The position numbers and the translations under genes are program-made. DNA of 64,000 bases from an uncultured Lutibacter sp. (GTDB lineage Bacteria; Bacteroidota; Bacteroidia; Flavobacteriales; Flavobacteriaceae). Under the pieces are notes generated by a model. The model ran no database searches, had not been told where the DNA came from, and saw only the letters and a list, made by a program, of their open reading frames with translations. The stretch spans positions 761,315-825,314 of the forward strand of contig NZ_CANLZZ010000002.1 of NCBI RefSeq assembly GCF_947495725.1, given 5' to 3'. Shown here piece after piece: positions 49,129 through 60,629 of this stretch (position 1 is the stretch's first letter; every line of letters starts with the position of its first letter).

Positions 49129-50130
49129 ATGGGTTCGACAATTTTCACATTAACTATTAACCACAAAAGTGATATTCCAAAATATCAACAAATAGTTAAT
49201 AGTATAACCAATGGTATTTCTAAAAAACATCTATTAGTTGGTGATGCTCTGCCTTCGGTAAATAAAATTTGTAAATCCAATAAAGTATCTAGAGATACGG
49301 TTTTTAAAGCATATTCAATTTTAAAAGACCAAGGTATTATTGATGCGGTTCCAAATAAAGGATATTATGTAGCTGATGATACTAGAAAAGTACTTTTAGT
49401 ATTGGATACTTTCAAGGCTTATAAAGAGGTTTTGTATCATTCATTTATAAATAATTTACCCGATAACGTTGTAACTGATGTTCAATTTCATCATTATAAT
49501 ATTGATAATTTTAAAACAATACTAAATAATAGTCAAGGCCAGTATTACAAGTATATTGTGATGAATTTTGATCATGCAGAAGTTCCATTCATTATTTCGA
49601 AAATTTCAAATGAAAAATTATTATTAATCGACTGGAATATTCATTGTACACCAGATAATAATTATTTGTTTCAGGATTTTGGGAATGCTTTTTACGAATC
49701 ATTGAAAGTTGCTGTAACATCGTTTAAAAAATATAAAGAAATCAATTTTTTATATCCAGAATATACAAATCATCCTATTGAAACAATTAAGTTTTTTAAG
49801 AAATTTTGTAGAAAATATAAGTTTAAATATAAAATTCTAAAAAATTCTAAAGAATTCAATATAGAAAAAGAGATTGCTTATATAAGTGTAAGTGATCGAG
49901 TTTTAGGGGTATTTCTAGAGCAATGTCGCGAAAAGAATTTTGAACCAGGGGTTGATGTTGGTTTTTTATCCTATAACGAAACTCCAATGAAAAAATTTAT
50001 ATACAAAGGAATTTCTGTGGTTTCAACAGATTTTAAAGAATTAGGAACAAAGGCCGCTGAATTTATTACAAAAGATGAGCCAATGCAACATTATATACCA
50101 ACAAAATTAATAGTTAGAGAATCATTATAA
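49129..50130 (+). CDS. xylR: GntR-family regulator with periplasmic-binding-protein-like effector domain, probable xylose regulator
   Basis: GntR wHTH (IPKYQQIVNSITNGI...LPSVNKICKSNKVSRDTVFKAYSILKDQGII); LacI-like C-terminal half; precedes xylB. Confidence 0.88.
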   Translation: MGSTIFTLTINHKSDIPKYQQIVNSITNGISKKHLLVGDALPSVNKICKSNKVSRDTVFKAYSILKDQGIIDAVPNKGYYVADDTRKVLLVLDTFKAYKEVLYHSFINNLPDNVVTDVQFHHYNIDNFKTILNNSQGQYYKYIVMNFDHAEVPFIISKISNEKLLLIDWNIHCTPDNNYLFQDFGNAFYESLKVAVTSFKKYKEINFLYPEYTNHPIETIKFFKKFCRKYKFKYKILKNSKEFNIEKEIAYISVSDRVLGVFLEQCREKNFEPGVDVGFLSYNETPMKKFIYKGISVVSTDFKELGTKAAEFITKDEPMQHYIPTKLIVRESL

Positions 50131-50134
50131 AATT

Positions 50135-51622
50135 ATGTATTATTATATAGGATTTGATTTAGGAAGTTCATCAGTCAAAGCAGCTTTGATTGAGTCGAGT
50201 ACAGGAAAATCGGTAGGAGTTACACAATACCCAGAAGCTGAAATGGCGATAGTAGCCGAGCAAATAGGTTGGGCAGAACAAGATCCAAATTTATGGTGGA
50301 AAAACATTGGTGAAGTAACTAAAAAGTTATTAGCTCAAACTGGAATTTTGTCGAAACAAGTAAAGGGAATTGGAATAGCTTATCAAATGCACGGAATGGT
50401 TGTGGTTGATAAAAACCAAGAAGTTTTACGTCCATCCATTATTTGGTGTGATAGCAGAGCAGTAGCAATTGGAAACGAAGCTTTTATTGGAGTAGGAGAA
50501 GATAAATGTGTATCTAATCTTTTAAATTCACCAGGAAACTTTACACTTTCAAAATTAAAATGGGTAAAGGAAAACGAACCTGAAATATTTGAAAAAGTAG
50601 ATAAGTTATTATTGCCAGGAGATTTTATAGCAATGAAATTAACAGGTGAAGCTACCACTACAATTTCTGGACTTTCAGAAGGAATTATGTGGGATTTCAA
50701 ACAAAATAAACTAGCAGATTGGTTGTTTGATTATATGGGAATTTCAACCGATGTAATTCCAACCATTGTTCCAACATTTTCAAATCAAGGAACGGTTAGT
50801 AAAAAAGTTGCAGAAGAAATAGGTTTACCAGAAGGAATCCCAGTTTTGTATAGAGCAGGAGATCAACCAAACAATGCATTGTCATTAAACGCTTTTCACC
50901 CAGGTGAAATTGCTGCAACAGGAGGAACTTCAGGAGTTGTATATGCAATTACCGATAGTACAAACACAAAAGAAAGTTCTAGAATCAACAATTTTGCACA
51001 CGTAAATTATACAACTGAAGCACCAAGAATAGGTAAATTACTATGTATCAATGGAGCAGGAATCCAATATAGCTGGATGAAACAAAATGTAGTTGCTACT
51101 GAAGATTCATATAATGATATGAATAATTTGGCGGCATCTATTCCTGTAGGATCCGATGGTTTAAGAATATTGCCATTTGGAAACGGAGCAGAACGTATGC
51201 TAAATAGTCAAAACACAGGAGCAAGCACTTTTAATTTAAATTTCAATAAACATAACAAAGCACATTTATTAAGAGCATCTTTAGAAGGCATTGCTTTTAG
51301 TTTTGTGTATGGAATAGAAATTTTAAAAAACGATGGCGTTGATTTATCGGCCATAAGAGCAGGAAACGATAATTTATTCCGTTCAGAAATATTTTCAAAC
51401 ACCATTGCAACATTAGTGGGAACCGATATTAATATTATTGATACAACAGGAGCTGTGGGGGCAGCAAGAGCCGCAGGAGTTAGCACAGGAGATTTTAAAA
51501 CATTAAACGATGCTTTTTCAGACAATGAACACGTAATGACGTATCATCCATTAAAAGACAAAAAAATGTATGAGGATGCTTACCAAGATTGGAAACAAGA
51601 TTTAGAAAAACTTTATAAATAA
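50135..51622 (+). CDS. xylB: Xylulokinase
   Basis: GFDLGSSSVKAALIE; GWAEQDPNLWW; FGY kinase family architecture; next to xylA. Confidence 0.95.
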   Translation: MYYYIGFDLGSSSVKAALIESSTGKSVGVTQYPEAEMAIVAEQIGWAEQDPNLWWKNIGEVTKKLLAQTGILSKQVKGIGIAYQMHGMVVVDKNQEVLRPSIIWCDSRAVAIGNEAFIGVGEDKCVSNLLNSPGNFTLSKLKWVKENEPEIFEKVDKLLLPGDFIAMKLTGEATTTISGLSEGIMWDFKQNKLADWLFDYMGISTDVIPTIVPTFSNQGTVSKKVAEEIGLPEGIPVLYRAGDQPNNALSLNAFHPGEIAATGGTSGVVYAITDSTNTKESSRINNFAHVNYTTEAPRIGKLLCINGAGIQYSWMKQNVVATEDSYNDMNNLAASIPVGSDGLRILPFGNGAERMLNSQNTGASTFNLNFNKHNKAHLLRASLEGIAFSFVYGIEILKNDGVDLSAIRAGNDNLFRSEIFSNTIATLVGTDINIIDTTGAVGAARAAGVSTGDFKTLNDAFSDNEHVMTYHPLKDKKMYEDAYQDWKQDLEKLYK

Positions 51623-51650
51623 AAAATAACACATAAAAAATTAGAATAAA

Positions 51651-52976
51651 ATGGCACTTATAGGAAGTAAAGAGTACTACAAAGGAATTGGAGAAATTAA
51701 GTTTGAAGGAAAAGAATCAGACAATCCATTAGCATTTAAATATTACAATCCAGAACAAGTTGTAGCAGGAAAAACAATGCGTGAGCATTTTAAATTTGCG
51801 GTAGCATACTGGCATACATTCTGCGGACAAGGAGGAGATCCTTTTGGACCAGGAACACAAAGTTTTGAGTGGGATAAATCATCAGATCCAATTCAAGCGG
51901 CTAAAGACAAAGCCGATGCAGCATTTGAATTTATTACAAAAATGGGATTCGATTATTTCTGTTTCCACGATTATGATTTAATTCAAGAAGGAGCAACATT
52001 TGCAGAATCAGAAGCAAGATTAGCTACTATTACAGAGTATATTAAAGGTAAACAAGCTGAAAGTGGAGTTAAATTATTATGGGGAACAGCTAACTGTTTT
52101 TCAAACCCACGTTATATGAATGGAGCTTCAACCAATCCAGATTTTGATGTTGTAGCGCGTGCAGGAGGGCAAATAAAATTAGCTTTAGATGCAACCATAG
52201 CAATGGGTGGTGAAAACTACGTATTCTGGGGAGGTAGAGAAGGTTATATGTCTTTACTAAACACAGATATGGGACGTGAGTTAGACCATATGGGACGCTT
52301 TTTAGGAATGGCAAGAGATTACGCAAGAGCGCAAGGATTTAAAGGAAACTTCTTTATTGAGCCAAAACCAATGGAGCCAATGAAGCACCAATATGATTTC
52401 GATTCAGCTACAGCAATTGGATTTTTAAAAGAATATGGTTTAGACAAAGATTTCAAAATGAATATTGAAGTAAACCACGCAACATTAGCACAACATACAT
52501 TCCAACACGAATTAGAAGTTGCTGCAAAAGCAGGAATGTTAGGAAGTTTAGATGCAAACCGAGGAGATTACCAAAACGGATGGGATACAGATCAGTTCCC
52601 AAATAATATTCAAGAAACTACAGAAGCAATGTTAGTTTTCTTAAAAGCAGGAGGATTACAAGGAGGAGGAATTAATTTTGATGCAAAAATCAGAAGAAAT
52701 TCAACAGATTTAGAGGATGTATTCCATGCACATATTGGAGGAGCTGATACATTTGCTAGAGCATTATTAATTGCAGATAAAATTATCACTTCATCTCCTT
52801 ATGAAAAATTAAGAACTAATCGTTATGCTTCATTTGATGCTGGAAAAGGTAAAGACTTTGAGAACGGAAAATTGTCAATGGAAGACTTGTACAAAATAGC
52901 TCAAGAAAATGGCGAACTAACTCCAACTAGTGGAAAGCAAGAACTATTCGAAAACATTATTAACCAATATATATAA
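51651..52976 (+). CDS. xylA: Xylose isomerase
   Basis: [43 protein letters not shown]. Confidence 0.97.
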   Translation: MALIGSKEYYKGIGEIKFEGKESDNPLAFKYYNPEQVVAGKTMREHFKFAVAYWHTFCGQGGDPFGPGTQSFEWDKSSDPIQAAKDKADAAFEFITKMGFDYFCFHDYDLIQEGATFAESEARLATITEYIKGKQAESGVKLLWGTANCFSNPRYMNGASTNPDFDVVARAGGQIKLALDATIAMGGENYVFWGGREGYMSLLNTDMGRELDHMGRFLGMARDYARAQGFKGNFFIEPKPMEPMKHQYDFDSATAIGFLKEYGLDKDFKMNIEVNHATLAQHTFQHELEVAAKAGMLGSLDANRGDYQNGWDTDQFPNNIQETTEAMLVFLKAGGLQGGGINFDAKIRRNSTDLEDVFHAHIGGADTFARALLIADKIITSSPYEKLRTNRYASFDAGKGKDFENGKLSMEDLYKIAQENGELTPTSGKQELFENIINQYI

Positions 52977-52987
52977 TATTTAAAATT

Positions 52988-54403
52988 ATGGCGGCAACAA
53001 CAAATTCTAGTTATTTATTAAAACTAACAATAGTGGCAACTCTAGGAGGGCTTCTCTTTGGGTATGATACAGCGGTAATTTCCGGTACAGTTAGTTCACT
53101 TGAAAGTTTTTTTGTTCTTCCTTTTGGATTGGATGAATTAGGAGCAAATGCCCGACTGGGATTTGTTGTTTCCAGTGCATTAATTGGTTGTATTATAGGG
53201 GGTATTTCTGGTGGGCTAATTAGCAAAAAGTTAGGGCGTAAAAATGGATTAATACTTGCAGCATTATTATTTTTGTTCTCTGCATTAGGATCAGCAATGC
53301 CTGAAATGCTTTTAAAGCCAGTTGGAGAAGCGGACCATACTTTTATATACATTTTTATTGTATATAGAATTATTGGTGGTATTGGGGTTGGATTAGCGTC
53401 AATGCTTTCGCCACTTTATATAGCAGAAATAGCACCTGCAAAAATAAGAGGTAAATTGGTTTCAATGAATCAATTTGCCATTATTTTTGGTATGCTTGTA
53501 GTTTATTTTGTTAACTATTATATAGCAAGACAAGGGGATGATTCTTGGTTGAATACCGTAGGTTGGCGTTGGATGTTTGCTTCTGAAACAATACCTGCCG
53601 GATTATTTTTAATTATGTTGTTCTTTGTTCCCGATACACCAAGATCTTTAGTGTTAAAATCGCAACCTGAAAAGGCTTTAGATGTTCTTATCAAAGTAAA
53701 TGGATTAGAAGAAGGTAAAAAAATCTTAGCGGAAATTCAAAATACAGTAGTAAGTCATTCAGGAAAATTATTTTCTTTTGGGATTACAGTAATAGTTATT
53801 GGAGTATTACTTTCGGTCTTTCAACAGTTTGTAGGAATTAATGTAGTGTTGTATTACGCTCCTGAGATTTTTAAAAGTATGGGGTCAGGAACAGATGCTG
53901 CATTGCTACAGACTATTATAGTTGGTGCCGTAAATTTATTGTTTACCGTTTTGGCTATTATGACGGTTGATAAATTTGGAAGAAAACCGCTAATGATAAT
54001 TGGAGCATTGGGAATGGCGTTTGCAATGTTTGCCTTGGGTACAACTTTCTTTATGGAATCTGTAGGAATGGGAGCGCTAATTTTTATGCTAATCTACGTA
54101 GCGAGTTTTGCAATGAGTTGGGGACCGGTTTGCTGGGTGTTGTTGTCAGAGATTTTTCCAAATAAAATTAGAGGGAGAGCTTTAGCGGTTGCTGTTGCAG
54201 CACAATGGATTTCAAATTATCTAGTCTCCTGGACATTCCCAATGATGGACAAAAACACTTATTTATTAGAAACGTTTAATCACGGTTTCGCATATTGGAT
54301 TTATGGAGTAATGGGTGTGTTAGCAACAATACTAGTTTGGAAATTTGTTCCAGAAACAAAGGGAAAAACGTTAGAGGAAATGGAAAAAATTTGGGAAAAA
54401 TAG
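52988..54403 (+). CDS. xylE: MFS sugar:H+ symporter (XylE-like)
   Basis: GGLLFGYDTAVISGT; LGRKNGL; PETKGKTLEEME. Confidence 0.93.
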   Translation: MAATTNSSYLLKLTIVATLGGLLFGYDTAVISGTVSSLESFFVLPFGLDELGANARLGFVVSSALIGCIIGGISGGLISKKLGRKNGLILAALLFLFSALGSAMPEMLLKPVGEADHTFIYIFIVYRIIGGIGVGLASMLSPLYIAEIAPAKIRGKLVSMNQFAIIFGMLVVYFVNYYIARQGDDSWLNTVGWRWMFASETIPAGLFLIMLFFVPDTPRSLVLKSQPEKALDVLIKVNGLEEGKKILAEIQNTVVSHSGKLFSFGITVIVIGVLLSVFQQFVGINVVLYYAPEIFKSMGSGTDAALLQTIIVGAVNLLFTVLAIMTVDKFGRKPLMIIGALGMAFAMFALGTTFFMESVGMGALIFMLIYVASFAMSWGPVCWVLLSEIFPNKIRGRALAVAVAAQWISNYLVSWTFPMMDKNTYLLETFNHGFAYWIYGVMGVLATILVWKFVPETKGKTLEEMEKIWEK

Positions 54404-54453
54404 AATTCCACCTTAATTCGCTATTTTAGCAAGATATATTAAATAACAAAAAA

Positions 54454-56481
54454 ATGAGTAACATTAATTTAAGAGCAGCAGATAATATTAGAGCTTTAGC
54501 CATTTCTATGGTTGAGCAAGCAAATTCTGGACACCCTGGTGGACCAATGGGAGGAGCTGACTTTATGCATATTTTATATTCAGAATTTTTAAATTTTGAT
54601 CCAAGTGATATGTCTTGGCCATTTAGAGATCGATTCTTTATGGATGCAGGGCATTTATCAACCTTATTATACGCACAGTATTATTTATTGGGTAATTATA
54701 AAAAAGAAGATATAAAAAACTTTAGACAATGGGGTTCTGTAACTCCAGGTCATCCAGAGGTTGATGTGGAAAGAGGTATTGAAAATACTTCAGGGCCACT
54801 AGGTCAAGGTCATACAATGGGTGTTGGAGCAGCTATTGCAGCTAAATTTTTAGCATCACGTTTTGGAGATTGGATGAACCATAAAGTTTATGGATTTATT
54901 TCGGATGGAGGAGTTCAAGAAGAGATTTCACAAGGCGCAGGAAGAATTGCAGGACATTTGGGATTAAACAATTTTATTATGTTCTATGATGCAAATGATG
55001 TACAATTATCAACAATGACGGATGAAGTAACTTCTGAAGACACGGCAAAGAAATACGAAGCTTGGGGTTGGAAAGTAGTAACTATTGATGGTCATAATCA
55101 TGATGAAATTAGAAAAGCATTAACTGATGCCAATAATGAGCAAGAAAAACCAACCTTAATAATTGGTAAAACAATTATGGGTAAAGGTTGTGTTACAGAA
55201 ACTGGCGCAAATTGGGAAGGACATTGTGAACTTCACGGTCAACCTATTGGACATACAGGAGCCGATTTTAATGAAACCTTAAAAAACTTAGGTGCAGATG
55301 TTAATGATCCATTTGCAAAATATGCAGATGTTCAAGCATTTTACGCATCACTTTTAGAAAATAAAAAAGCAGCCGCAACAACAAAAAAAGCGGAAATTTC
55401 TGCTTGGAAAGCTTCAAACCCGGAGTTGTCAGCTAAACTTGACGGCTTTTTAGCAGGTAAATTACCAGATTTAAATTTTGAATCTGTAGTTAATAAGCCA
55501 GGTTTGGCAACAAGAGCAGCTTCAGCAAACGTATTGGGTTATTTAGCTCAAAATGTAGAGAATATGATTGTTTCTTCAGCCGATTTATCTAACAGTGATA
55601 AAACAGATGGATTTTTAAAGCAAACACAAGCCATTAAAAAGAACGATTTTTCCGGAGCCTTTTTACAAGCAGGTGTTGCTGAATTAACAATGGCAGCAAT
55701 AGCAAATGGTATTGCATTACACGGTGGAGTTATTCCAGTAGTAGCAACATTCTTTGTGTTTTCAGATTATATGAAACCAGCGATAAGAATGAGTGCTATT
55801 CAAGAATTACCGGTGAAATATGTTTGGACGCACGATGCATTTAGAGTAGGAGAAGATGGACCAACGCATCAACCAGTAGAACAAGAAGCCCAAATTAGAT
55901 TGTTAGAAAAATTAAAAAATCATAGTGGAAATCCTTGTTTTACAGCATTACGTCCTGCGGATTCTGCAGAAACAAATGTAGCTTGGAAAATGGCAATGGA
56001 AAATAATAAAGTACCAACAGGGTTGATTTTATCTCGTCAAGGTATTAAAGACTTACCGGCAATTGCTGAATCAAGATATCAAGAAGCATTGGAGGCTGAA
56101 AAAGGAGGTTATACTGTTTTAGGAACTGAAAATCCGGATGTTGTTTTAATAGCAAACGGGTCGGAAGTTGCAACTTTAATTGAAGGAGCTAAATTATTAG
56201 CAGAAAGAGAAAACATAAAAGCAAAAATAGTTTCTGTTCCTTCAGAAGGAATTTTTAGATTACAAACAAAAGCATATCAAGAAAGTATTATTCCATCAAA
56301 TAAACCCGCATTTGGATTAACAGCCGGTTTACCGGTTAATTTAGAAGGTTTGGTTGGAAACAACGGAAAAGTATTTGGATTGGATCATTTTGGATATTCA
56401 GCACCGGCAACAGTGTTGGATGAGAAATTCGGATTTACAGGCGAAAATGTGTTTAATCAAGTTATAGAATTATTAAAATAA
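54454..56481 (+). CDS. tkt: Transketolase
   Basis: [48 protein letters not shown]. Confidence 0.97.
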   Translation: MSNINLRAADNIRALAISMVEQANSGHPGGPMGGADFMHILYSEFLNFDPSDMSWPFRDRFFMDAGHLSTLLYAQYYLLGNYKKEDIKNFRQWGSVTPGHPEVDVERGIENTSGPLGQGHTMGVGAAIAAKFLASRFGDWMNHKVYGFISDGGVQEEISQGAGRIAGHLGLNNFIMFYDANDVQLSTMTDEVTSEDTAKKYEAWGWKVVTIDGHNHDEIRKALTDANNEQEKPTLIIGKTIMGKGCVTETGANWEGHCELHGQPIGHTGADFNETLKNLGADVNDPFAKYADVQAFYASLLENKKAAATTKKAEISAWKASNPELSAKLDGFLAGKLPDLNFESVVNKPGLATRAASANVLGYLAQNVENMIVSSADLSNSDKTDGFLKQTQAIKKNDFSGAFLQAGVAELTMAAIANGIALHGGVIPVVATFFVFSDYMKPAIRMSAIQELPVKYVWTHDAFRVGEDGPTHQPVEQEAQIRLLEKLKNHSGNPCFTALRPADSAETNVAWKMAMENNKVPTGLILSRQGIKDLPAIAESRYQEALEAEKGGYTVLGTENPDVVLIANGSEVATLIEGAKLLAERENIKAKIVSVPSEGIFRLQTKAYQESIIPSNKPAFGLTAGLPVNLEGLVGNNGKVFGLDHFGYSAPATVLDEKFGFTGENVFNQVIELLK

Positions 56482-56492
56482 AAATAGAAACA

Positions 56493-57146
56493 ATGAAATT
56501 TTTTATAGATACCGCAAATTTAGAACAGATTAAGGAAGCGCAGGCTTTAGGAATCTTAGATGGAGTTACAACAAATCCATCATTAATGGCAAAAGAAGGA
56601 ATTACAGGAGCTGAAAACATTTTAAAACATTATGTAGATATTTGTAATATTGTTGAAGGTGATGTTTCAGCGGAGGTTATTGCTACAGATTTTGATGGAA
56701 TGGTAAAAGAAGGTGAAGCTTTAGCAGCTTTACATCCACAAATTGTGGTAAAATTACCTATGATTGCAGATGGTGTAAAAGCGTGTAAATATTTTTCAGA
56801 TAAAGGAATTAGAACTAACGTAACTTTAGTTTTTTCGGCAGGACAAGCATTGTTAGCTGCAAAAGCTGGAGCAACTTACGTTTCTCCATTTTTAGGTCGT
56901 TTAGATGATATTTCAACAGATGGATTACACCTTATTTCTGAAATCAGACAAATTTATGATAACTACGAATTTGAAACCCAAATATTAGCAGCTTCAATTC
57001 GTCATACAATGCACGTAATTGACTGTGCAAAAATTGGTTCAGATGTTATGACAGGTCCTTTAAGTTCAATCACAGGATTGTTAAAACACCCATTAACTGA
57101 TAGTGGTTTAGCGCAGTTTTTAGCTGATTACGCGAAAGGAAATTAA
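56493..57146 (+). CDS. tal: Transaldolase (short TalC/FSA-like form)
   Basis: [41 protein letters not shown]; 217 aa. Confidence 0.95.
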   Translation: MKFFIDTANLEQIKEAQALGILDGVTTNPSLMAKEGITGAENILKHYVDICNIVEGDVSAEVIATDFDGMVKEGEALAALHPQIVVKLPMIADGVKACKYFSDKGIRTNVTLVFSAGQALLAAKAGATYVSPFLGRLDDISTDGLHLISEIRQIYDNYEFETQILAASIRHTMHVIDCAKIGSDVMTGPLSSITGLLKHPLTDSGLAQFLADYAKGN

Positions 57147-57170
57147 TTGCCAATTAATTATTTTTACATA

Positions 57171-57206
57171 AAAAAAGCCGATCTAAAATTTTAGATCGGC
57201 TTTTTT
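57171..57206. terminator. Bidirectional terminator between tal and the mutarotase gene
   Basis: AAAAAAGCCGATCTAAAATTTTAGATCGGCTTTTTT perfect palindrome between convergent genes. Confidence 0.93.
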
Positions 57207-57222
57207 ATGCTTTATAGTAATA

Positions 57223-57567
57223 TTAGCCTAGTTTGAATACTTGTTCTAAGGCTATCCATTTTTCGCCATCTTTAGCCCAAGGTAATTCTTGTTGGTAGTC
57301 CCACATTAGGTTTTCCCATTCTTGAACTTTTGGATTATTAGCATCCATTTCGGCTTTTTTAACAGGGTCAAAAGTTTCATCAACTTCCATTATCATAAAC
57401 ATTCTGTTTCCCGTTAAGTAAATTTCCATATCTACAATTCCAGCATCTTTAATACTTTTTGTAATTTCTGGCCACGCATTTCCAGCAGCGTGGTATTCTT
57501 TATATTCTGCAATTAATTTAGAGTCGTCTTTTAAATCACAAGAATAACAATATCTTTTTGTACTCAT
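57223..57567 (-). CDS. L-rhamnose/L-fucose mutarotase family protein
   Basis: RhaM-like: YCYSCDLKDD, YKEYHAAGNAWPEITKSIKDAGIVDMEIYLTGNRMFMIMEVD, WENLMWDYQQELPWA. Confidence 0.88.
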   Translation of the reverse strand: MSTKRYCYSCDLKDDSKLIAEYKEYHAAGNAWPEITKSIKDAGIVDMEIYLTGNRMFMIMEVDETFDPVKKAEMDANNPKVQEWENLMWDYQQELPWAKDGEKWIALEQVFKLG

Positions 57568-57570
57568 TTT

Positions 57571-58893
57571 TTATTTTTTAGATAATTTAAATGTTGTATA
57601 TCCATAAAGTGAAACCACAGCTAAACAGATAAGAGGTAAGATAAATGAGAAGTTAACTTCAGGAATAAAACCTAAAACCTTTACATCTGAAAATCCTGAT
57701 CCACCCCAATCTAAAATACTTCCTTGTAAAACTGGCATTAAAGCACCACCAACAATTGCCATAACCAATCCGGCAGAACCAATTTTAGCTTCATCGCCCA
57801 TATTTTTTAATGCGATACCATAAATAGTAGGGAACATAATAGACATAAATACTGAAATAGCAACTAATGAAATTAAACCAGCCATTCCTGATAAAACAAC
57901 TGCACCGGCAGCACAAATAACGCCTCCTATTCCAAATAACATAAGTAGTTTTGAAGGGTTTATAGTTTTCATTAAAGCGGTACCTATCCATCTTCCAACT
58001 AAGAAGGAAACCATTGCTGCTACATTAAAATATGTTGCGGTTAATTCCATTCCATAGGTTTCATTAATATTATCTACATATTGAAAAATATATGTCCAGC
58101 ACATAATTTGAGCGCCAACATAAAATGCCTGAGCAATTACACCATAAATATAATTTTTATTAGCAAATAATTTTTTAAATGATTCAGATAAAGACATTTT
58201 ATCTTCCTCTGCAGTTTTAGGCATTTTAGTTACTATTATAATTGCCATAATGGCCAAAACCAATACTCCTAATGCAATATAGGGAACACTAATAACACTA
58301 AGGTCATTTTCTCTAATTGCAGCTAATTCTTCAGAAGTAAGTGCGTTATAGGCTTCAGTTGTGTAATCATCAGAACGTAAAGCTCCAATTACAAATACTT
58401 GAGCTATTATCATACCAGATAATGATCCAATAGGGTTGAAGGCTTGAGCTAAATTTAAACGCTGTGTTGCAGTTTCTTTATCACCCATCATTAATATTAA
58501 TGGGTTTGATGTTGTTTCTAAGAAAGCTAAACCGCAAGTAATTACCCATAATGAAATTAAGAAATAGTTAAACTCTTCGTTCGCAGCTGCAGGGTAGAAT
58601 AAAAAAGCACCAGTAGCATAAAGGACTAATCCAAGTATAATTCCTGATTTATAGCTGTATTTTCTAATGAATAAAGCAGCTGGTAAGGCCATAAAAAAGT
58701 AACCAAAATAAAATGCAAATTGTACTAAAGATGCTTGAACATTTGAAAGTTCGGGCATTACTTTTTTAAATGCAGATACCATTGGATTTGTTAAATCATT
58801 TGCTATTCCCCATAAAGCGAATAATGATGTTATAATTATAAAAGGAAATAATAATTCCTTTCTAACAACTGGGATATTTTTTAGTTTATTCAT
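57571..58893 (-). CDS. fucP: L-fucose:H+ symporter-like MFS permease
   Basis: FucP-like (FPFIIITSLFALWGIANDLTNPMVSAFKKVM; QFAFYFGYFFMALPAALFIRKYSYKSGI; NPIGSLSGM). Start MNKLKNIPVV (58893) preferred. Confidence 0.9.
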   Translation of the reverse strand: MNKLKNIPVVRKELLFPFIIITSLFALWGIANDLTNPMVSAFKKVMPELSNVQASLVQFAFYFGYFFMALPAALFIRKYSYKSGIILGLVLYATGAFLFYPAAANEEFNYFLISLWVITCGLAFLETTSNPLILMMGDKETATQRLNLAQAFNPIGSLSGMIIAQVFVIGALRSDDYTTEAYNALTSEELAAIRENDLSVISVPYIALGVLVLAIMAIIIVTKMPKTAEEDKMSLSESFKKLFANKNYIYGVIAQAFYVGAQIMCWTYIFQYVDNINETYGMELTATYFNVAAMVSFLVGRWIGTALMKTINPSKLLMLFGIGGVICAAGAVVLSGMAGLISLVAISVFMSIMFPTIYGIALKNMGDEAKIGSAGLVMAIVGGALMPVLQGSILDWGGSGFSDVKVLGFIPEVNFSFILPLICLAVVSLYGYTTFKLSKK

Positions 58894-58995
58894 GAAGTTT
58901 AATTTATAATTTGGTTGTCTTATTTTATAGGTGCAAAATAGAAAAGACAAAACATATTTATAGTATGTTTTGTCTTTAATAATAGAACAAATGAT

Positions 58996-59787
58996 TTATT
59001 CTGATAATAATGATCTGTCTAAATGAACGTAACCACCGTCAACAGTAATAAATTGTCCTGTTGTATGTGATGATTTTTCTGAAATTGTGAATAAACAAGT
59101 ATCAGCAATTTCATCGGGTGTTGTCATTCTATTTTCTAAAGGAATTTTCTTTACAATAGATTTTAATTTTTCTTCACCATTTTCTAAAGTTTTAATCCAA
59201 GCATCGTATGCAGGTGTCCAACTTTCAGCAATAATAATTGCGTTAGAACGAATACCGTACTTAATTAAATCTACAGCCCATTCTCTAGTTAAACCTAAAA
59301 CTCCACCTTTTGAAGCAGCGTATCCAGAAGTTCCTCCTTGACCAGTTAAGCCAACTTTAGAACCAATGTTTAAAATGTTTCCTTTTGATGCTTTTAAAAA
59401 CGGTAAACAGTGTTTTACAACTAAAAAGTAGCTTACCATATTTAATTTTAATGAATTCATAAATTCATCATAAGAAGCATCTAATCCAACGCCATCGTTT
59501 ACACCAACATTGTTAATTACGGCATCAATTTTTCCGTACTTATCAGTAATGGTTTTAACTGCGTTTTCAATTTCAACAGGATTTGTAACGTCTGTTTGGC
59601 AGAAGGTTGCATCAATTCCTTTATCTTGAAGTTCTTTTACATATTCAAAACCTCTTGCGTTTCTGTCAATAATTGCAGGAACTGCACCTTCTTCAGCTAA
59701 ATGTTGAAGAATTGTTTCTCCGATACTTCCTTTGATACCTGCGGCACCTGAAATAACAACTACTTTTCCTTTTAAATTTAAGTCCAT
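58996..59787 (-). CDS. SDR-family dehydrogenase (candidate L-fucose dehydrogenase)
   Basis: SDR fold: NNVGVNDG, GYAASKGGVLGLTREWA catalytic YxxxK; glycine-rich loop SGAAGIKGSIG; context. Confidence 0.85.
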   Translation of the reverse strand: MDLNLKGKVVVISGAAGIKGSIGETILQHLAEEGAVPAIIDRNARGFEYVKELQDKGIDATFCQTDVTNPVEIENAVKTITDKYGKIDAVINNVGVNDGVGLDASYDEFMNSLKLNMVSYFLVVKHCLPFLKASKGNILNIGSKVGLTGQGGTSGYAASKGGVLGLTREWAVDLIKYGIRSNAIIIAESWTPAYDAWIKTLENGEEKLKSIVKKIPLENRMTTPDEIADTCLFTISEKSSHTTGQFITVDGGYVHLDRSLLSE

Positions 59788-59790
59788 TGT

Positions 59791-60621
59791 TTATTTTATA
59801 TTGTAGAATATTGTAGCATTTTCACCCATAATTGAGGCTTGTTCTGTAGAACTAAATTGTGCTATAAATTCTGTTACTAATTCTTTTATTTTTTTATAAT
59901 TTCCTGCAACCAAACAAACTGGCCAATCTGAACCGAACATAATTCTTTTCCAACCGAAAGAAGCGTAAACCAATTTCATATATGGTAGAATTTGTTCTGG
60001 CGTCCAAGTTGTATAATCAGCTTCGGTAACCATACCTGAAAGTTTGCAATATACATTATCGCATTTACCAATTTCAAACATTAAAGCTGCCCAACCATCA
60101 TAAAAACCATCTTTAATATATGGTTTAGCAATATGGTCTATCACAAATTTTTGATTTGGAAATCTTTTTACTAACTCCAAAACAGCTCCCAATTGATGTG
60201 GAAATACTAAAATATCGTAGGTGAAATTATACTTTTCTAAAGCGGCAATTCCTCTTAAAAAATCTGGACGTAATAAAAAGTTATGATCAGGTTCACCTTG
60301 TACAACGTGTCTAAAACCTTTCAGTTTTGGATACTTGCTGTATGTTTCTAACACTTCTTCAATATTTTCAGCTCTTAAATCTACCCAACCAACAATTCCT
60401 TTTATAAAATCGTTTTTATCGGCTAAATCTAGAAGGAAATCTGTTTCTTCTAATGTTTGATCTGCTTGCACAGCAACACAACCATCAATTCCATTTTCAG
60501 CATATACCTTTTGTAAATCCGAAGGCATAAAATCTTTACGAATTACCGACATATCATCGTCAATCCATTCGTGTTTTACAGGTTCGTATTTCCAAAAGTG
60601 TTGATGTGAATCAATAATCAT
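59791..60621 (-). CDS. Amidohydrolase-2 family lactonase (candidate L-fuconolactonase)
   Basis: MIIDSHQHFWKYEPVKHEWIDDDM; GFRHVVQGEPD; MFGSDWPVC. Confidence 0.88.
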   Translation of the reverse strand: MIIDSHQHFWKYEPVKHEWIDDDMSVIRKDFMPSDLQKVYAENGIDGCVAVQADQTLEETDFLLDLADKNDFIKGIVGWVDLRAENIEEVLETYSKYPKLKGFRHVVQGEPDHNFLLRPDFLRGIAALEKYNFTYDILVFPHQLGAVLELVKRFPNQKFVIDHIAKPYIKDGFYDGWAALMFEIGKCDNVYCKLSGMVTEADYTTWTPEQILPYMKLVYASFGWKRIMFGSDWPVCLVAGNYKKIKELVTEFIAQFSSTEQASIMGENATIFYNIK

Positions 60622-60629
60622 AGTAGAAA

